DNA from: Elioraea tepidiphila DSM 17972
GTDB lineage: Bacteria; Pseudomonadota; Alphaproteobacteria; Acetobacterales; Acetobacteraceae
Direction: 5' to 3'
Assembly: GCF_000378465.1 (NCBI RefSeq)
Contig: NZ_KB899930.1
Location: forward strand, 24,557-88,556
DNA: 64,000 nucleotides
The notes under the pieces were generated by a model, which was given only the letters and a program-made list of their open reading frames with translations, searched no databases and was not told where the DNA came from. Every line of letters starts with the position of its first letter. The stretch's first letter is position 1. The position numbers and the translations under genes are program-made. Of the stretch, positions 21,075 through 30,180 are shown in pieces.

Positions 21075-22217
21075 ATGTCCTCGCTCTCCCTCCACGCGCG
21101 GATCGCCGACATCGCCTCCGGCGACTGGGATGCCTGCGCAGGCGACGACAACCCGTTCGTCTCCCACGCCTTCCTCTCGGCGCTGGAGGACAGCGGCTCG
21201 GCCTCGGCGCGCACCGGCTGGCTGCCGCAGCACGCGGTCCTGCGCGACGACACCGGCGCGATCGTCGGCGCAGCACCGCTCTACGCGAAGTCGCACTCCT
21301 ACGGCGAATACGTGTTCGATCACGGCTGGGCCGACGCGTTCGAACGGGCCGGTGGCCGCTACTACCCGAAACTGCAATGCGCCGTGCCGTTCAGCCCGGT
21401 CCCCGGCCCGCGCCTGCTCGCCCGAACACCCGTTCACCGGGACGCGCTCGTCTCCGCGCTCGTCCGCGCCGGCGAGGATCTGGACGTCTCCTCGGTGCAC
21501 GTCACGTTCTGCTCCGGCGATGAACAGGACGCGCTCGGTGCCCAGGGCTTCCTGAAGCGGGTCGGCATGCAGTTCCACTGGTCGAATGACGGCTACGGCA
21601 CGTTCGACGACTTCCTGGCCACGCTCGCCAGCCGCAAGCGCAAGGTGATCCGCAAGGAGCGCGCCCGTGCCGCAGAGGGTCTCTGCATCCGCCCGCTGCG
21701 CGGGGCCGAGATCACCGCACGGCACTGGGACGTGTTCCACCGCTTCTATCTCGCAACAGTCGACAAGCGCTGGGGGCAGGCGTACCTGACGCGCCGGTTC
21801 TGGCCGCTGCTGGGCGAGCGTCTCGGCGACCGCGTGGTGCTGATGTGGGCCGAGGAACCGGACGGCACGCCGGTCGCCGGCGCGCTCAATCTGCTCGGCC
21901 GCGACGCGCTCTACGGCCGCAACTGGGGGGCAGCGCGGGAGGTGCCGTTCCTGCATTTCGAGCTCTGCTACTACCAGGCGATCGCGTTCGCGATCGCGCA
22001 TGGCATCCCGCGCGTCGAGGCCGGGGCGCAGGGTCAGCACAAGGTGAGCCGCGGGTATCTGCCGGTGCCGACCCATTCGGCACACTGGATCGCGCATGAG
22101 GGCCTGCGCGAGGCGGTCGGCGCGTTCCTGGCGCGGGAACGTCCGGCGGTGCTGCGCCAGATCGAGGCGATCGCGGAGGAGGCGAGCCCCTACCGCGAGG
22201 TCGCGGCGCAGGATTGA
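21075..22217 (+). CDS. FemAB/GNAT-like protein (COG3146 type)
   Basis: A 380-residue protein of the family annotated as peptidogalycan biosynthesis or GNAT N-acyltransferase. Recognisable features are NPFVSHAFLSALEDSGS at the N-terminus, then APLYAKSHSYGEYVFDHGWADAF and the C-terminal FYLATVDKRWGQAYL and IPRVEAGAQGQHKVSRGYLP. The fold is a duplicated GNAT/FemX module; the substrate is unknown. I chose the ATG at 21075 because conserved sequence begins there; the frame is open upstream. The ribosome site is weak. Confidence 0.88.
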   Translation: MSSLSLHARIADIASGDWDACAGDDNPFVSHAFLSALEDSGSASARTGWLPQHAVLRDDTGAIVGAAPLYAKSHSYGEYVFDHGWADAFERAGGRYYPKLQCAVPFSPVPGPRLLARTPVHRDALVSALVRAGEDLDVSSVHVTFCSGDEQDALGAQGFLKRVGMQFHWSNDGYGTFDDFLATLASRKRKVIRKERARAAEGLCIRPLRGAEITARHWDVFHRFYLATVDKRWGQAYLTRRFWPLLGERLGDRVVLMWAEEPDGTPVAGALNLLGRDALYGRNWGAAREVPFLHFELCYYQAIAFAIAHGIPRVEAGAQGQHKVSRGYLPVPTHSAHWIAHEGLREAVGAFLARERPAVLRQIEAIAEEASPYREVAAQD

Positions 22218-22251
22218 TCCCGGCCTCGGGGCGGGCGAGGGTCGGCGCCTG

Positions 22252-23220
22252 ATGCTCGTCGCCTATCTCATGCTCGCCGCGTCGATGATGCTGGTCGGCG
22301 CCAACGTGCCGGTGGCGAAACTGCTCGCCGAGGCGCTGCCCATTCCGCTGATCGCGTGCCTGCGCTGCCTGCTGGCGTGCGTGGTGCTGTGGCCGCTGAT
22401 GCGGCTGGTGGAGCGGCCGGTGTCGCTGCCCTCGCGCGCGGTGATGGGCAACCTGTTCTGGCAGGCCGCGTTCGGCACGGCGCTCTACAACGCGGGGCTG
22501 CTGGCGGGGTTGCGGTTCACCTCGGCGCTGGAGGGCGGGCTGGTACTGGCGACCTTGCCCGCGGTGGTGGCGATGGGCTCGGCGGTGTGGCTGCGCGAGC
22601 GGTTGGGCGGGCGCGGCTGGGCGGCGGCGGCGCTGGCCGGGGTCGGGATGGCGGCGATCAACGCGGTACGCGCGGGCGATGGCGGCGAGGGGTCGCTGCT
22701 CGGCAATGCGCTGGTGTTCGCGGGTGTGATCGGCGAGGCGGTCTATGTGCTGCTGGCGAAGCGCAACGCGGGCCGCGTGGGCGTGATCACGGCGGCGTTC
22801 TGGATGCAGGTGTTCAGTGCGACCCAATTGCTGCCGTTCGCGCTGGTGTCGTTGCCGTGGCTCGCACCAGGGGCGGCGAGCGCGTTCCACGCGGGGCTGC
22901 TCGTGTTCCACAGTCTGACGGCGAGCGTGTTGTGTCTGTTGCTGTGGTATGGCGGGTTGCGGCGTGCGTCGGCGAGTGTCGCGGGCGTGTTCAGCGCGTT
23001 CCTGCCGGCGACGGCGGCGGTGCTGGCGGTGCTGGTGCTGGGCGAGGCCTTCACGCCGGTGCATGGAGCCGGGTTCGCGCTGATGCTGGGCTCGATCCTG
23101 CTTGCGACGTGGCCGGGAGGCATCATCGGCGCGCGGCGCGACCAACGGGAGCGGCGCCCTCATGGGATGGGGGGTGCGGGGGCAAGGGCCAATGGCCCTT
23201 GGCCCCCGCGTGACTCATGA
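22252..23220 (+). CDS. EamA/DMT family transporter
   Basis: A 322-residue drug/metabolite transporter with ten helices in two EamA repeats (about residues 3-140 and 150-290). The N-terminal helix begins LVAYLMLAASMMLVGANVPVAK, and GEAFTPVHGAGFALMLGSILLAT closes the second repeat. Anomaly: the last 20 or so codons lie inside the intergenic palindrome repeat at 23155-23208, giving a tail rich in Gly, Ala, Pro and Trp that is unlike a normal end of the family. The stop overlaps the next start (ATGA). Codon use is strongly biased to G-ending codons, as in the next gene. Confidence 0.88.
   Translation: MLVAYLMLAASMMLVGANVPVAKLLAEALPIPLIACLRCLLACVVLWPLMRLVERPVSLPSRAVMGNLFWQAAFGTALYNAGLLAGLRFTSALEGGLVLATLPAVVAMGSAVWLRERLGGRGWAAAALAGVGMAAINAVRAGDGGEGSLLGNALVFAGVIGEAVYVLLAKRNAGRVGVITAAFWMQVFSATQLLPFALVSLPWLAPGAASAFHAGLLVFHSLTASVLCLLLWYGGLRRASASVAGVFSAFLPATAAVLAVLVLGEAFTPVHGAGFALMLGSILLATWPGGIIGARRDQRERRPHGMGGAGARANGPWPPRDS
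23155..23208. repeat. 54-bp palindromic repeat, copy 1 (inside a coding 3' end)
   Basis: Differs at two positions from 44206-44259. It contains the perfect inverted repeat CAAGGGCCA-A-TGGCCCTTG (23183-23201), extended outward by GCGGGGG / CCCCCGC with a single bulged G. The reverse-strand core is also found at 20981-20991 and a variant at 41798-41818. Here it is translated as the C-terminus of the DMT transporter. Confidence 0.85.
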
Positions 23221-25199
23221 GAGCCTGGTTCTCCTGCACCGGCGCCGAGTTGCTGTCGCGCGATCCGGCCGACACGGTCGGGAGGTTGGCGTCGGCGCAG
23301 GCGGCGCGAGGGTTGTCAGCGACGGCCGAGCAGGAGGCGGCATGGCATGCGCTGGTGGAGGCGCTGCGGCGTGCGGTGCGGCCGGAGTGGAGCGTCGCGC
23401 TGGAGTACGACCTGATCCGGCTGGAGAAGCGCATCGATGCGGTGGTGCTGACCGATCGCGCAATTCTGGTGCTGGAGTTCAAGGCCGGCGATGCGTCGCC
23501 GGCAGCGCTGGCGCAGGTGGAGGATTACGCGCTCGACCTGCGGGACTTCCATGCGGGCAGCCGCGACCACCCGATCGTGCCGGTGCTGGTGGACGGCGAC
23601 GCGGAGGCAGCGTTGCCGCGTCAGCCGCCGTTGCTGTGGGATGGCGTGGTGCCGCCGATGCGCACGAGTCATGCCTCGCTGGCGGCGTTCGTCGCGTGGG
23701 TGCAGGAGTCGGTACGAGCGCCGGCAGTGCCGTTGGATGGCGGCGCGTGGCTCGCGGCGCCCTACCGCCCTGTGCCGACGATCATCGAAGCGGCGACGAT
23801 GCTCTATGCGCGCAACGGGGTCACCGAGATCGCGGCCGCGCGGGCGGACGTCGCCAACCTCACGCGCACCACGGCGGCGATCGACCGCGCGGTCGCGGCG
23901 GCGCGGCGCGACGATGCGCGCACGGTGGTGTTCGTCACCGGCATCCCGGGCGCGGGCAAGACGCTGTGCGGGCTGAACACGGTGTTCGGTCCTGCGCGGC
24001 AGGAAGGGGCGGCGTTCCTCACCGGCAACGCGCCACTGGTGACGGTGCTGCGCGAGGCCTTGGCGCGGGACGCGATCGCGCGGCAGGAGTGCGGATCGGC
24101 CGAGGCGCGGCGGCGGGTGCGCGCGGCGTTGCAGAACGTGCATCGATTCCTGGAGGACAATGCGGCGGACCCATCACGCTATCCGCCCGAGCGGCTGATC
24201 GTGTTCGACGAGGCGCAGCGTGCGTGGGACGAGGCGAAGGCGCGGGCGGGGACGCAGCGGCGTCCGGGCCGGCTGACGATGAGCGAGCCCGCGCACACGC
24301 TGGAGATCATGGCGCGGCGGCCCGGCTGGGCGGTGGTGGTGGCGTTGATCGGCAATGGGCAGGAGATCAACACGGGAGAGGCGGGGCTCGCGGAGTGGGG
24401 GCGCGTGATCGCGGCGCGCGGGGATTGGAGGGCGGTGGCCGCGTCGCGCGCCATCGAGGCGGTCGATCCGGTGCAGCGTCTTGCCGACGGCGTGCCGGTC
24501 TGGCTGACCATCGATCCCGATCTCGACCTCGCGGTGCCGATCCGCAGCGTGCGCGAAGCCGCGGCGGCGGCATGGGTGGATGCGCTGCTGGACGGGCGGA
24601 TCGCCGAGGCGCGCACGATCGGGGAGGCGGCCGGGCGCGTTCCGTTCCTGCTGACGCGGGACCTCGGCGCGATGCGCGCGGCGCTGCGGATGCTCGCGCG
24701 CGGGGAGCGGCGGGCGGGGCTGGTGCGGTCGTCGGTGGCGAAGCGGCTGCGGGCGGACGGGCTCGGGCCGGAGGTCAGCGGGGACGAGGTGGCGGAATGG
24801 TTCCTCAATCGTTGGCCGGATGTGCGCGGGTCGGATGCGTTGGAGGTTTGCGCCACCGAGTATGCGTGTCAGGGGCTGGAGTTGGATGTGGTGGGATTGG
24901 CGTGGGGCAACGACTTCCTGCCCGACGGCCGTGGGGGATGGCGCGCACGCCATTTCGCCGGGACGAAGTGGCAGATTGCCAGCAAGGACCACGCCTTCAT
25001 CCGCAACACCTATCGCGTGCTGCTGACGCGGGCGCGCTATGAGACAGTGATCTACGTGCCGCGAGGGGATGCGGCGGATGCGACGCGGCCGCCGGCGGAG
25101 TTCGACGCGATCGCCGCGGTGCTGACGGCGGCGGGGGCCGGGGCGCTGGAGGCGGCCGCTCCTGGGCCGGTTGCGCCGAGACAGGGAGGGCTCCTATAG
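23217..25199 (+). CDS. Nuclease-like plus DUF2075 helicase-domain protein
   Basis: A 660-residue protein. The N-terminal part looks like a PD-(D/E)xK (NERD-like) nuclease: E63, D74 in KRIDAVVLTD, E87-x-K89 in LVLEFKAG, and a following Q100-x-E-D-Y helix. The C-terminal two thirds is a DUF2075-type superfamily 1 ATPase: Walker A GIPGAGKT (242-249), Walker B IVFDEAQ (328-334) and a final LLTRARYETVIYVP that matches helicase motif VI. It starts in an ATGA overlap with the transporter gene. The function is not known; nuclease-helicase proteins of this type are often found in defence contexts, but no other defence gene is adjacent. Codon use (GCG, GTG, ACG-rich) differs from the genes on either side. 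Confidence 0.88.
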   Translation: MRAWFSCTGAELLSRDPADTVGRLASAQAARGLSATAEQEAAWHALVEALRRAVRPEWSVALEYDLIRLEKRIDAVVLTDRAILVLEFKAGDASPAALAQVEDYALDLRDFHAGSRDHPIVPVLVDGDAEAALPRQPPLLWDGVVPPMRTSHASLAAFVAWVQESVRAPAVPLDGGAWLAAPYRPVPTIIEAATMLYARNGVTEIAAARADVANLTRTTAAIDRAVAAARRDDARTVVFVTGIPGAGKTLCGLNTVFGPARQEGAAFLTGNAPLVTVLREALARDAIARQECGSAEARRRVRAALQNVHRFLEDNAADPSRYPPERLIVFDEAQRAWDEAKARAGTQRRPGRLTMSEPAHTLEIMARRPGWAVVVALIGNGQEINTGEAGLAEWGRVIAARGDWRAVAASRAIEAVDPVQRLADGVPVWLTIDPDLDLAVPIRSVREAAAAAWVDALLDGRIAEARTIGEAAGRVPFLLTRDLGAMRAALRMLARGERRAGLVRSSVAKRLRADGLGPEVSGDEVAEWFLNRWPDVRGSDALEVCATEYACQGLELDVVGLAWGNDFLPDGRGGWRARHFAGTKWQIASKDHAFIRNTYRVLLTRARYETVIYVPRGDAADATRPPAEFDAIAAVLTAAGAGALEAAAPGPVAPRQGGLL

Positions 25200-25247
25200 C
25201 GGGGCCGACCCGCCCCCTCCTGCGGGTGCGGTGGTCATGGAGGGGGT

Positions 25248-25274
25248 GTGGGGGGACGACCGTCGTCCCCCCAC
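25248..25274. terminator. 12-bp perfect palindrome between DUF2075 gene and gor
   Basis: GTGGGGGGACGA, loop CCG, TCGTCCCCCCAC. It is the strongest hairpin in this part of the window and lies in the 90-base gap before gor. No U-tract follows. It may end the upstream transcript or be a mobile palindromic repeat; the shorter palindrome at 19687 shares its GGGACGA core. Confidence 0.55.
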
Positions 25275-25289
25275 TGCTTGGAGACCGTG

Positions 25290-26654
25290 ATGGATTTCGA
25301 CCTGTTCGTGATCGGCGGCGGCAGCGCGGGCGTGCGCTGCGGCCGCATCTCGGCCGGCCACGGCGCGCGCGTGGCGGTCGCGGAGTCCCGGTTCTGGGGC
25401 GGCACCTGCGTCAATGTCGGCTGTGTGCCGAAGAAGCTGATGGTGCAGGCGGCGGAGTATGGCGCGCTCGCCGAGGATGCGCGCGGCTTCGGCTGGGACA
25501 TCGCGGTGCGCGGCCATGACTGGGCCGCGCTCGCCGAGCGCCGCAACGCCGAGATCGCGCGGCTTGCCGGGATCTACCGCAAGCTGCTGGAAGGGGCCGG
25601 TGCGACCGTGTTCGAGGCGCATGCCCGCCTGGTCAGCCCCCATACGGTCGAGGTGGACGGCAAGCGCGTCACGGCGAAGCACATCGTCATCGCCACCGGC
25701 GGCGCCCCCGTCCGCCCCACCTTCCCTGGGGCCGAGCACTGCCTGGTCAGCGACGACCTGTTCACCTTGAAGCGGCGGCCCGAACGCGTGGTGCTGCTGG
25801 GCGGCGGCTACATCGCCTGCGAGTTCGCCGGGATCCTGCATGGCCTCGGCGCCAAGGTGCACCAGCTCTATCGCGGCCGGCTGTTCCTGCGCGGCTTCGA
25901 CGAGGACATCCGCGAGGCGCTGGCCGAGGAGATGCGCGCGGCAGGCATCGATCTGCGTTTCGACTCCGACGCCGTGCGGGTCGAGAAGGTGCGGCGCGGG
26001 TTCATCGTCCACACCACGGACAGGCGGATGCTGGAGGCGGACGCGGTGTTCGCCGCGGTCGGGCGGAAGCCCAACGTCGCCGGGCTCGGGCTGGAGGCGG
26101 CGGGTGTTGCGATCACCGAGGGTGGGGCGATCGCGGTGGACGAGGCCGGACGGACCTCGGTGCCGCATATCCACGCGCTCGGGGATGTCACCGACCGGCT
26201 GAACCTCACCCCGGTGGCGACCGCCCAGGGCCATGCGCTGGCGGACACGCTGTTCGGGGCCAAGCCTCGGACCGTCAGCCTCGAGAATGTGCCGACGGGG
26301 ATCTTCACCATCCCGCCGATCGGCACGGTGGGGCTGTCGGAGGAGGCGGCGGCAAAGCGCGGACCGGTGGATGTCTACCTCGCCCGCTTCCGCCCGCTGC
26401 GCCACACGATCTCGGGCCGCGACCGCAAGACCCTGATGAAGTTGGTGGTGGACCGCGAGACCCAGCGCGTGCTGGGGGCGCACATGCTGGGCGAGGATGC
26501 ACCCGAGATCATCCAGGGCATCGCGATCGCCCTGGTGATGGGAGCCACCAAGCAGGATTTCGACCGCACGATCGGCGTGCATCCCTCGGCCGCCGAGGAG
26601 TTCGTCACCATGCGCCAGAAGCGACCCGACCCCCTGGCCGAGGCGGCGGAGTAG
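25290..26654 (+). CDS. gor: Glutathione-disulfide reductase
   Basis: A 454-residue flavoprotein that reduces GSSG with NADPH. FAD-binding start DLFVIGGGSAGVRCGR; redox pair C40/C45 in GGTCVNVGCVPKK; NADPH-binding GGGYIACEFAGIL followed by Arg-rich RGRLFLRGFD, which favours NADPH over NADH; second FAD motif THIHALGDVTD-like (IHALGDVTDRLNLTP); C-terminal dimer motif GVHPSAAEEFVTM with the catalytic His-Glu pair. GGAGA precedes the ATG; the in-frame ATG 14 codons upstream falls inside the palindrome and is unlikely. Confidence 0.96.
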   Translation: MDFDLFVIGGGSAGVRCGRISAGHGARVAVAESRFWGGTCVNVGCVPKKLMVQAAEYGALAEDARGFGWDIAVRGHDWAALAERRNAEIARLAGIYRKLLEGAGATVFEAHARLVSPHTVEVDGKRVTAKHIVIATGGAPVRPTFPGAEHCLVSDDLFTLKRRPERVVLLGGGYIACEFAGILHGLGAKVHQLYRGRLFLRGFDEDIREALAEEMRAAGIDLRFDSDAVRVEKVRRGFIVHTTDRRMLEADAVFAAVGRKPNVAGLGLEAAGVAITEGGAIAVDEAGRTSVPHIHALGDVTDRLNLTPVATAQGHALADTLFGAKPRTVSLENVPTGIFTIPPIGTVGLSEEAAAKRGPVDVYLARFRPLRHTISGRDRKTLMKLVVDRETQRVLGAHMLGEDAPEIIQGIAIALVMGATKQDFDRTIGVHPSAAEEFVTMRQKRPDPLAEAAE

Positions 26655-26717
26655 CGTCCCCGCGCCGGCTGTGGGAAACTCCGCCGCAGTGCAATGAAGA
26701 CCATCGAGGAACCCGCC

Positions 26718-28100
26718 ATGTCCCCGTCCTGGACCCCCGATTCCTGGAGGGCCAAGCCGATCAAGCAGATGCCGGTCTATCCGGACCAGGCAGCCTTGGC
26801 CGCGGTCGAGGACCGGGTGCGGCGATTTCCCCCGCTCGTGTTTGCAGGCGAGGCACGCCGGCTCAAGGCGGCGCTGGCCGCCGCAGCGGAGGGTCGCGCC
26901 TTCGTCCTGCAGGGCGGGGACTGCGCCGAGAGCTTCAACGACCTGAACGCCAACATCATCCGCGACAGCTTCCGCGTGCTGCTGCAGATGGCGGTGGTGC
27001 TGACCTATGGCGGCCAGGTGCCGGTCGTGAAGCTCGGCCGCATGGCGGGCCAGTTCGCCAAGCCGCGGAGCTCGGACACCGAGACGGTGGACGGCGTCAC
27101 CCTGCCGTCCTACCGCGGCGACAACATCAACGGCCCGGAGTTCACCGCCGAAGCGCGCACGCCCGACCCGACGCGGATGGAGCGCGGCTACTTTCACGCC
27201 GCGTCCACGCTGAACCTGCTGCGCGCCTTCGCCCAGGGCGGTTATGCCGATCTGCACGAGGTGCATCGCTGGAATCTCGGCTTCGTCGAGCGCAGCCCCG
27301 CGGCCGAGCGCTACCGCGACCTCGCCGACCGGCTGGACCAGACGCTGTCGTTCATGGCGGCCTGCGGGCTGACCAGCGAAACCACGCCGCAGATCCGCGA
27401 GACCGACTTCTATGTCTCGCACGAGGCGCTGCTCCTGCCGTTCGAGCAGGCGATGACGCGCGTCGATTCGACCTCGGGCGACTGGTACTGCACCTCGGCG
27501 CATCTGCTCTGGATCGGCGACCGCACGCGCCAGCACGACCATGCGCATGTGGAGTTCCTGCGCGGGGTGAAGAACCCGCTGGGGCTCAAGTGCGGACCGA
27601 GCCTCGACCCCGACGACCTGCTGCGCCTGATCGACGCGCTCAACCCGACGAACGAGGCGGGGCGGCTGACGCTGATCGCGCGGATGGGGGCGGACAAGGT
27701 CGAGACCAAGCTCGCGCCCCTGGTGCGCGCGGTGAAGCGTGAGGGCCGCAAGGTGGTGTGGCTGACCGACCCGATGCACGGCAACACGGTGAAGGCGGCG
27801 AACGACTACAAGACGCGCAGCTTCGATGCGATCCTGAACGAGGTCACGCGCTTCTTCGACGTGCACGAGGCCGAAGGGACCTGGGCCGGCGGCGTGCACG
27901 TGGAGATGACCGGACAGGACGTGACGGAGTGCCTCGGCGGCTCGCGCGCGGTGACCGAGGCCTCGCTCGGCTCGCGCTACCACACCTTCTGCGACCCCAG
28001 GCTGAACGCGGAGCAGTCGCTCGAGCTCGCCTTCCTGGTGGCGGCGGAACTGAAGGCGCGACGCCAGCCGGCCGAGCAGCGGCGGGTCGCGGCACAGTAG
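26718..28100 (+). CDS. 3-deoxy-7-phosphoheptulonate synthase, class II
   Basis: A 460-residue class II DAHP synthase, the first step of aromatic amino acid synthesis (phosphoenolpyruvate plus erythrose-4-phosphate). Class II landmarks: [33 protein letters not shown] (with the metal-ligand Cys), [13 protein letters not shown], and [10 protein letters not shown] near the C-terminus. I chose the ATG at 26718 because GAGGA lies 7 bases upstream and PSWTPDSWR is the usual N-terminus; an in-frame ATG at 26694 has no ribosome site. Feedback regulation cannot be judged from sequence. Confidence 0.96.
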   Translation: MSPSWTPDSWRAKPIKQMPVYPDQAALAAVEDRVRRFPPLVFAGEARRLKAALAAAAEGRAFVLQGGDCAESFNDLNANIIRDSFRVLLQMAVVLTYGGQVPVVKLGRMAGQFAKPRSSDTETVDGVTLPSYRGDNINGPEFTAEARTPDPTRMERGYFHAASTLNLLRAFAQGGYADLHEVHRWNLGFVERSPAAERYRDLADRLDQTLSFMAACGLTSETTPQIRETDFYVSHEALLLPFEQAMTRVDSTSGDWYCTSAHLLWIGDRTRQHDHAHVEFLRGVKNPLGLKCGPSLDPDDLLRLIDALNPTNEAGRLTLIARMGADKVETKLAPLVRAVKREGRKVVWLTDPMHGNTVKAANDYKTRSFDAILNEVTRFFDVHEAEGTWAGGVHVEMTGQDVTECLGGSRAVTEASLGSRYHTFCDPRLNAEQSLELAFLVAAELKARRQPAEQRRVAAQ

Positions 28101-28113
28101 CCCAAGCTGCGCC

Positions 28114-29250
28114 GTGCCCGGTCCGCCCTCGCCGCCGCCCGAGGAGATCGCGCGCCGCACCGACAGCTATTTCAGCCGCACACGCGCGATCGTCGAGCGG
28201 TTCGGCGACGTCGAGGTCACCTATGCGGTGTTCATGCGCCGTCCGGTGATCTCGGCGCCGCGCTTCGCGATCGACTGGCTCCAGGCGGTCCGCGGCACCG
28301 ACATCACGATCGAGGTGATGCACCAGGAGGGTGCGACGGTCGGCGCGGGGGACCCGATCCTCTACATTTCCGGCTCGTTCGCGGCACTGGCGGAGCTCGA
28401 GACGCTCTATCTGCAGAAGCTCGGCCCGCCTTGCGTGGCGGCGTGGAACGCCTGGGCGATGTGCCTGGAGCTGCCGCAGGTGGCGTTCCTGGCGATGGAC
28501 GCACGCCACTGCGCCGGTACCGAGATGGCGGAGATGATGGCCTATGCGGCCTCGGTGGGCTCGCGCGCCGCGCAGGCCCAGGGCGCGAGAGGCTTCATCG
28601 GCAACGCCACCGATGCGACCGCGCACTGGTTCGGCCAGAACCGAGGCCGTGGCACCATGCCGCATGCCTTGATCGGCTATGCCGGCTCGACCGTGCGGGC
28701 CGCCGAGATGTTCCGCGAGACCTTCCCCGACGAGGATCTGACGGTGCTGGTCGATTACTTCGGGCATGAGGTGACCGACGCGATCGCGGTGGCCCGTCGC
28801 TTTCCCGATCTCGCCTCGGCCGGGCGGCTCGCGGTCCGGCTCGATACCCATGGCGGGCGGTTCATGGAGGGGCTCGACCCGCCATCCTCCTATGCGGTGC
28901 TGGAGCGTCACGCGCCGCATGCGATCCGGCGCTACCGCAGCGAGACGGAACTCAAGTGGCTGGTCGGCACGGGGGTCTCGGCCGCCGCGGTCTGGCGCAT
29001 GCGCGAGGCGCTGGACGAGGCGGGGTTCCCGCGGGTGCGCATCGTCGGCTCGTCGGGCTTCTCGGTCGAGAAATGCCGGGTGATGGCGGATGCCAAGGCG
29101 CCGCTCGATGTGGTCGGTACCGGCTCCTACCTGCCCGAGGCCTGGAGCGAGACCTATGCCACCGCGGATGTGATCGCCTATGGCGGCACGTCGCGCGTCA
29201 AGGTCGGCCGGGAGTTCCTGTTCCGCAAGAACGGTGCCTCGCGCCCGTGA
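28114..29250 (+). CDS. Nicotinate phosphoribosyltransferase family protein
   Basis: A 378-residue enzyme of the NAPRTase/quinolinate PRTase fold. It should convert nicotinate and PRPP to nicotinate mononucleotide. Landmarks: the N-terminal TDSYFSRTRAIVERFGDVEVTYAVF, the substrate loop ending RGTMPHALIGYAG with the conserved His, the metal/PRPP region LVDYFGHEVTDAIAV, and RLDTHGGRF. Shorter than the E. coli-type PncB. Starts at GTG 13 bases after the DAHP synthase gene. Its place near nadE supports a role in NAD salvage. The start is uncertain by a few codons. Confidence 0.88.
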   Translation: MPGPPSPPPEEIARRTDSYFSRTRAIVERFGDVEVTYAVFMRRPVISAPRFAIDWLQAVRGTDITIEVMHQEGATVGAGDPILYISGSFAALAELETLYLQKLGPPCVAAWNAWAMCLELPQVAFLAMDARHCAGTEMAEMMAYAASVGSRAAQAQGARGFIGNATDATAHWFGQNRGRGTMPHALIGYAGSTVRAAEMFRETFPDEDLTVLVDYFGHEVTDAIAVARRFPDLASAGRLAVRLDTHGGRFMEGLDPPSSYAVLERHAPHAIRRYRSETELKWLVGTGVSAAAVWRMREALDEAGFPRVRIVGSSGFSVEKCRVMADAKAPLDVVGTGSYLPEAWSETYATADVIAYGGTSRVKVGREFLFRKNGASRP

Positions 29251-30170
29251 TCGCGACCGTGCTCGGCGCTTCCCGCGATCCTGTCCTGGAGCAGCGCATC
29301 GGCTTCGCCTGCGCCATTGCCATCCTGTTCGTCTGGACCGGCTTCATCCTGGCGAGCCGCGCCGGCGCGCGCGGCGTGCTCACGCCGTGGGATCTCGCCG
29401 CGCTGCGCTTCGGCGTGGCCCTGGTCGCGCTGTCGCCCCTGATGCTGCGCGGCGCGCTGCGCGACATCCCGCTTCAGCGCGTCCTGGTGATGGGCGCGAC
29501 CGCGGGCCTCGGCTTCGCGCTGTTCGCATACAATGCCTTCGCGCTCGCGCCGGCGGCGCATGCGGCCGTGCTGCTGCCCGGGGCACTGCCCTTCGTCACC
29601 GCCGTGCTCGCCTGGGCCTGGCTCGGCGAGGCGCCGACCTCGCGGCGGGTGCTCTCGCTGCTCGTGGTCGCGGCCGGCATCGCGCTGCTCGCGGGCTCGG
29701 AATTCTTCGCCACCCCGGGGGCATGGCGCGGCGACATCCTGTTCGTCATCGCCACCTCCAGCTACGCCGTGTTCATCGTGCTGGTGCAGCGCTGGCGCGT
29801 CTCGGCGATCCAGGCGACCGCGGCGGTGGCGTTGGGTGCGGCGCCGCTCTACCTGCCGGTCTGGTGGCTTGCGCTGCCCTCGGCGATCGCCGAGGCGCCG
29901 TGGCAGGAGGTGGTGTTCCAGGGATTCGTCCAGGGCCTGGTGGCGATGGTGCTCGCCTCGCTGCTCTATACCCGCGCGCTGGTGGCCTTGGGCTCGACGA
30001 CAGTCTCGCTGTTCACGGCGGTCGTGCCGGCGCTGGCCGCCTTGGCGGCCTGGCCGGTGCTGGACGAACCGCTTGGATTGGGCGCGCTCCTCGGCGTGTT
30101 CCTGGTCACGGCGGGGATGGCGCTCGGCGTGCGGCGCGGTCGCGTTGACGTGCCCCTGGCCCGACCATAG
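29247..30170 (+). CDS. EamA/DMT family transporter
   Basis: A 307-residue transporter with ten predicted helices in two repeats. First helix FACAIAILFVWTGFILASRAGA; end of first repeat FVTAVLAWAWLGEAPTSRRVL; end of second repeat PVLDEPLGLGALLGVFLVTAGMALGV. Start GTG overlaps the previous stop (GTGA). It is sandwiched between a nicotinate phosphoribosyltransferase and NAD synthetase, so it may move a pyridine compound; that is inference from position only. Confidence 0.9.
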   Translation: MIATVLGASRDPVLEQRIGFACAIAILFVWTGFILASRAGARGVLTPWDLAALRFGVALVALSPLMLRGALRDIPLQRVLVMGATAGLGFALFAYNAFALAPAAHAAVLLPGALPFVTAVLAWAWLGEAPTSRRVLSLLVVAAGIALLAGSEFFATPGAWRGDILFVIATSSYAVFIVLVQRWRVSAIQATAAVALGAAPLYLPVWWLALPSAIAEAPWQEVVFQGFVQGLVAMVLASLLYTRALVALGSTTVSLFTAVVPALAALAAWPVLDEPLGLGALLGVFLVTAGMALGVRRGRVDVPLARP

Positions 30171-30180
30171 CGTGCCGGCC

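Noticed and set aside
18210..22097. A 1295-codon minus-strand open frame
   Set aside because: It spans rnd in another frame and the antisense of two other genes; composition is non-protein-like, and real genes explain the sequence.
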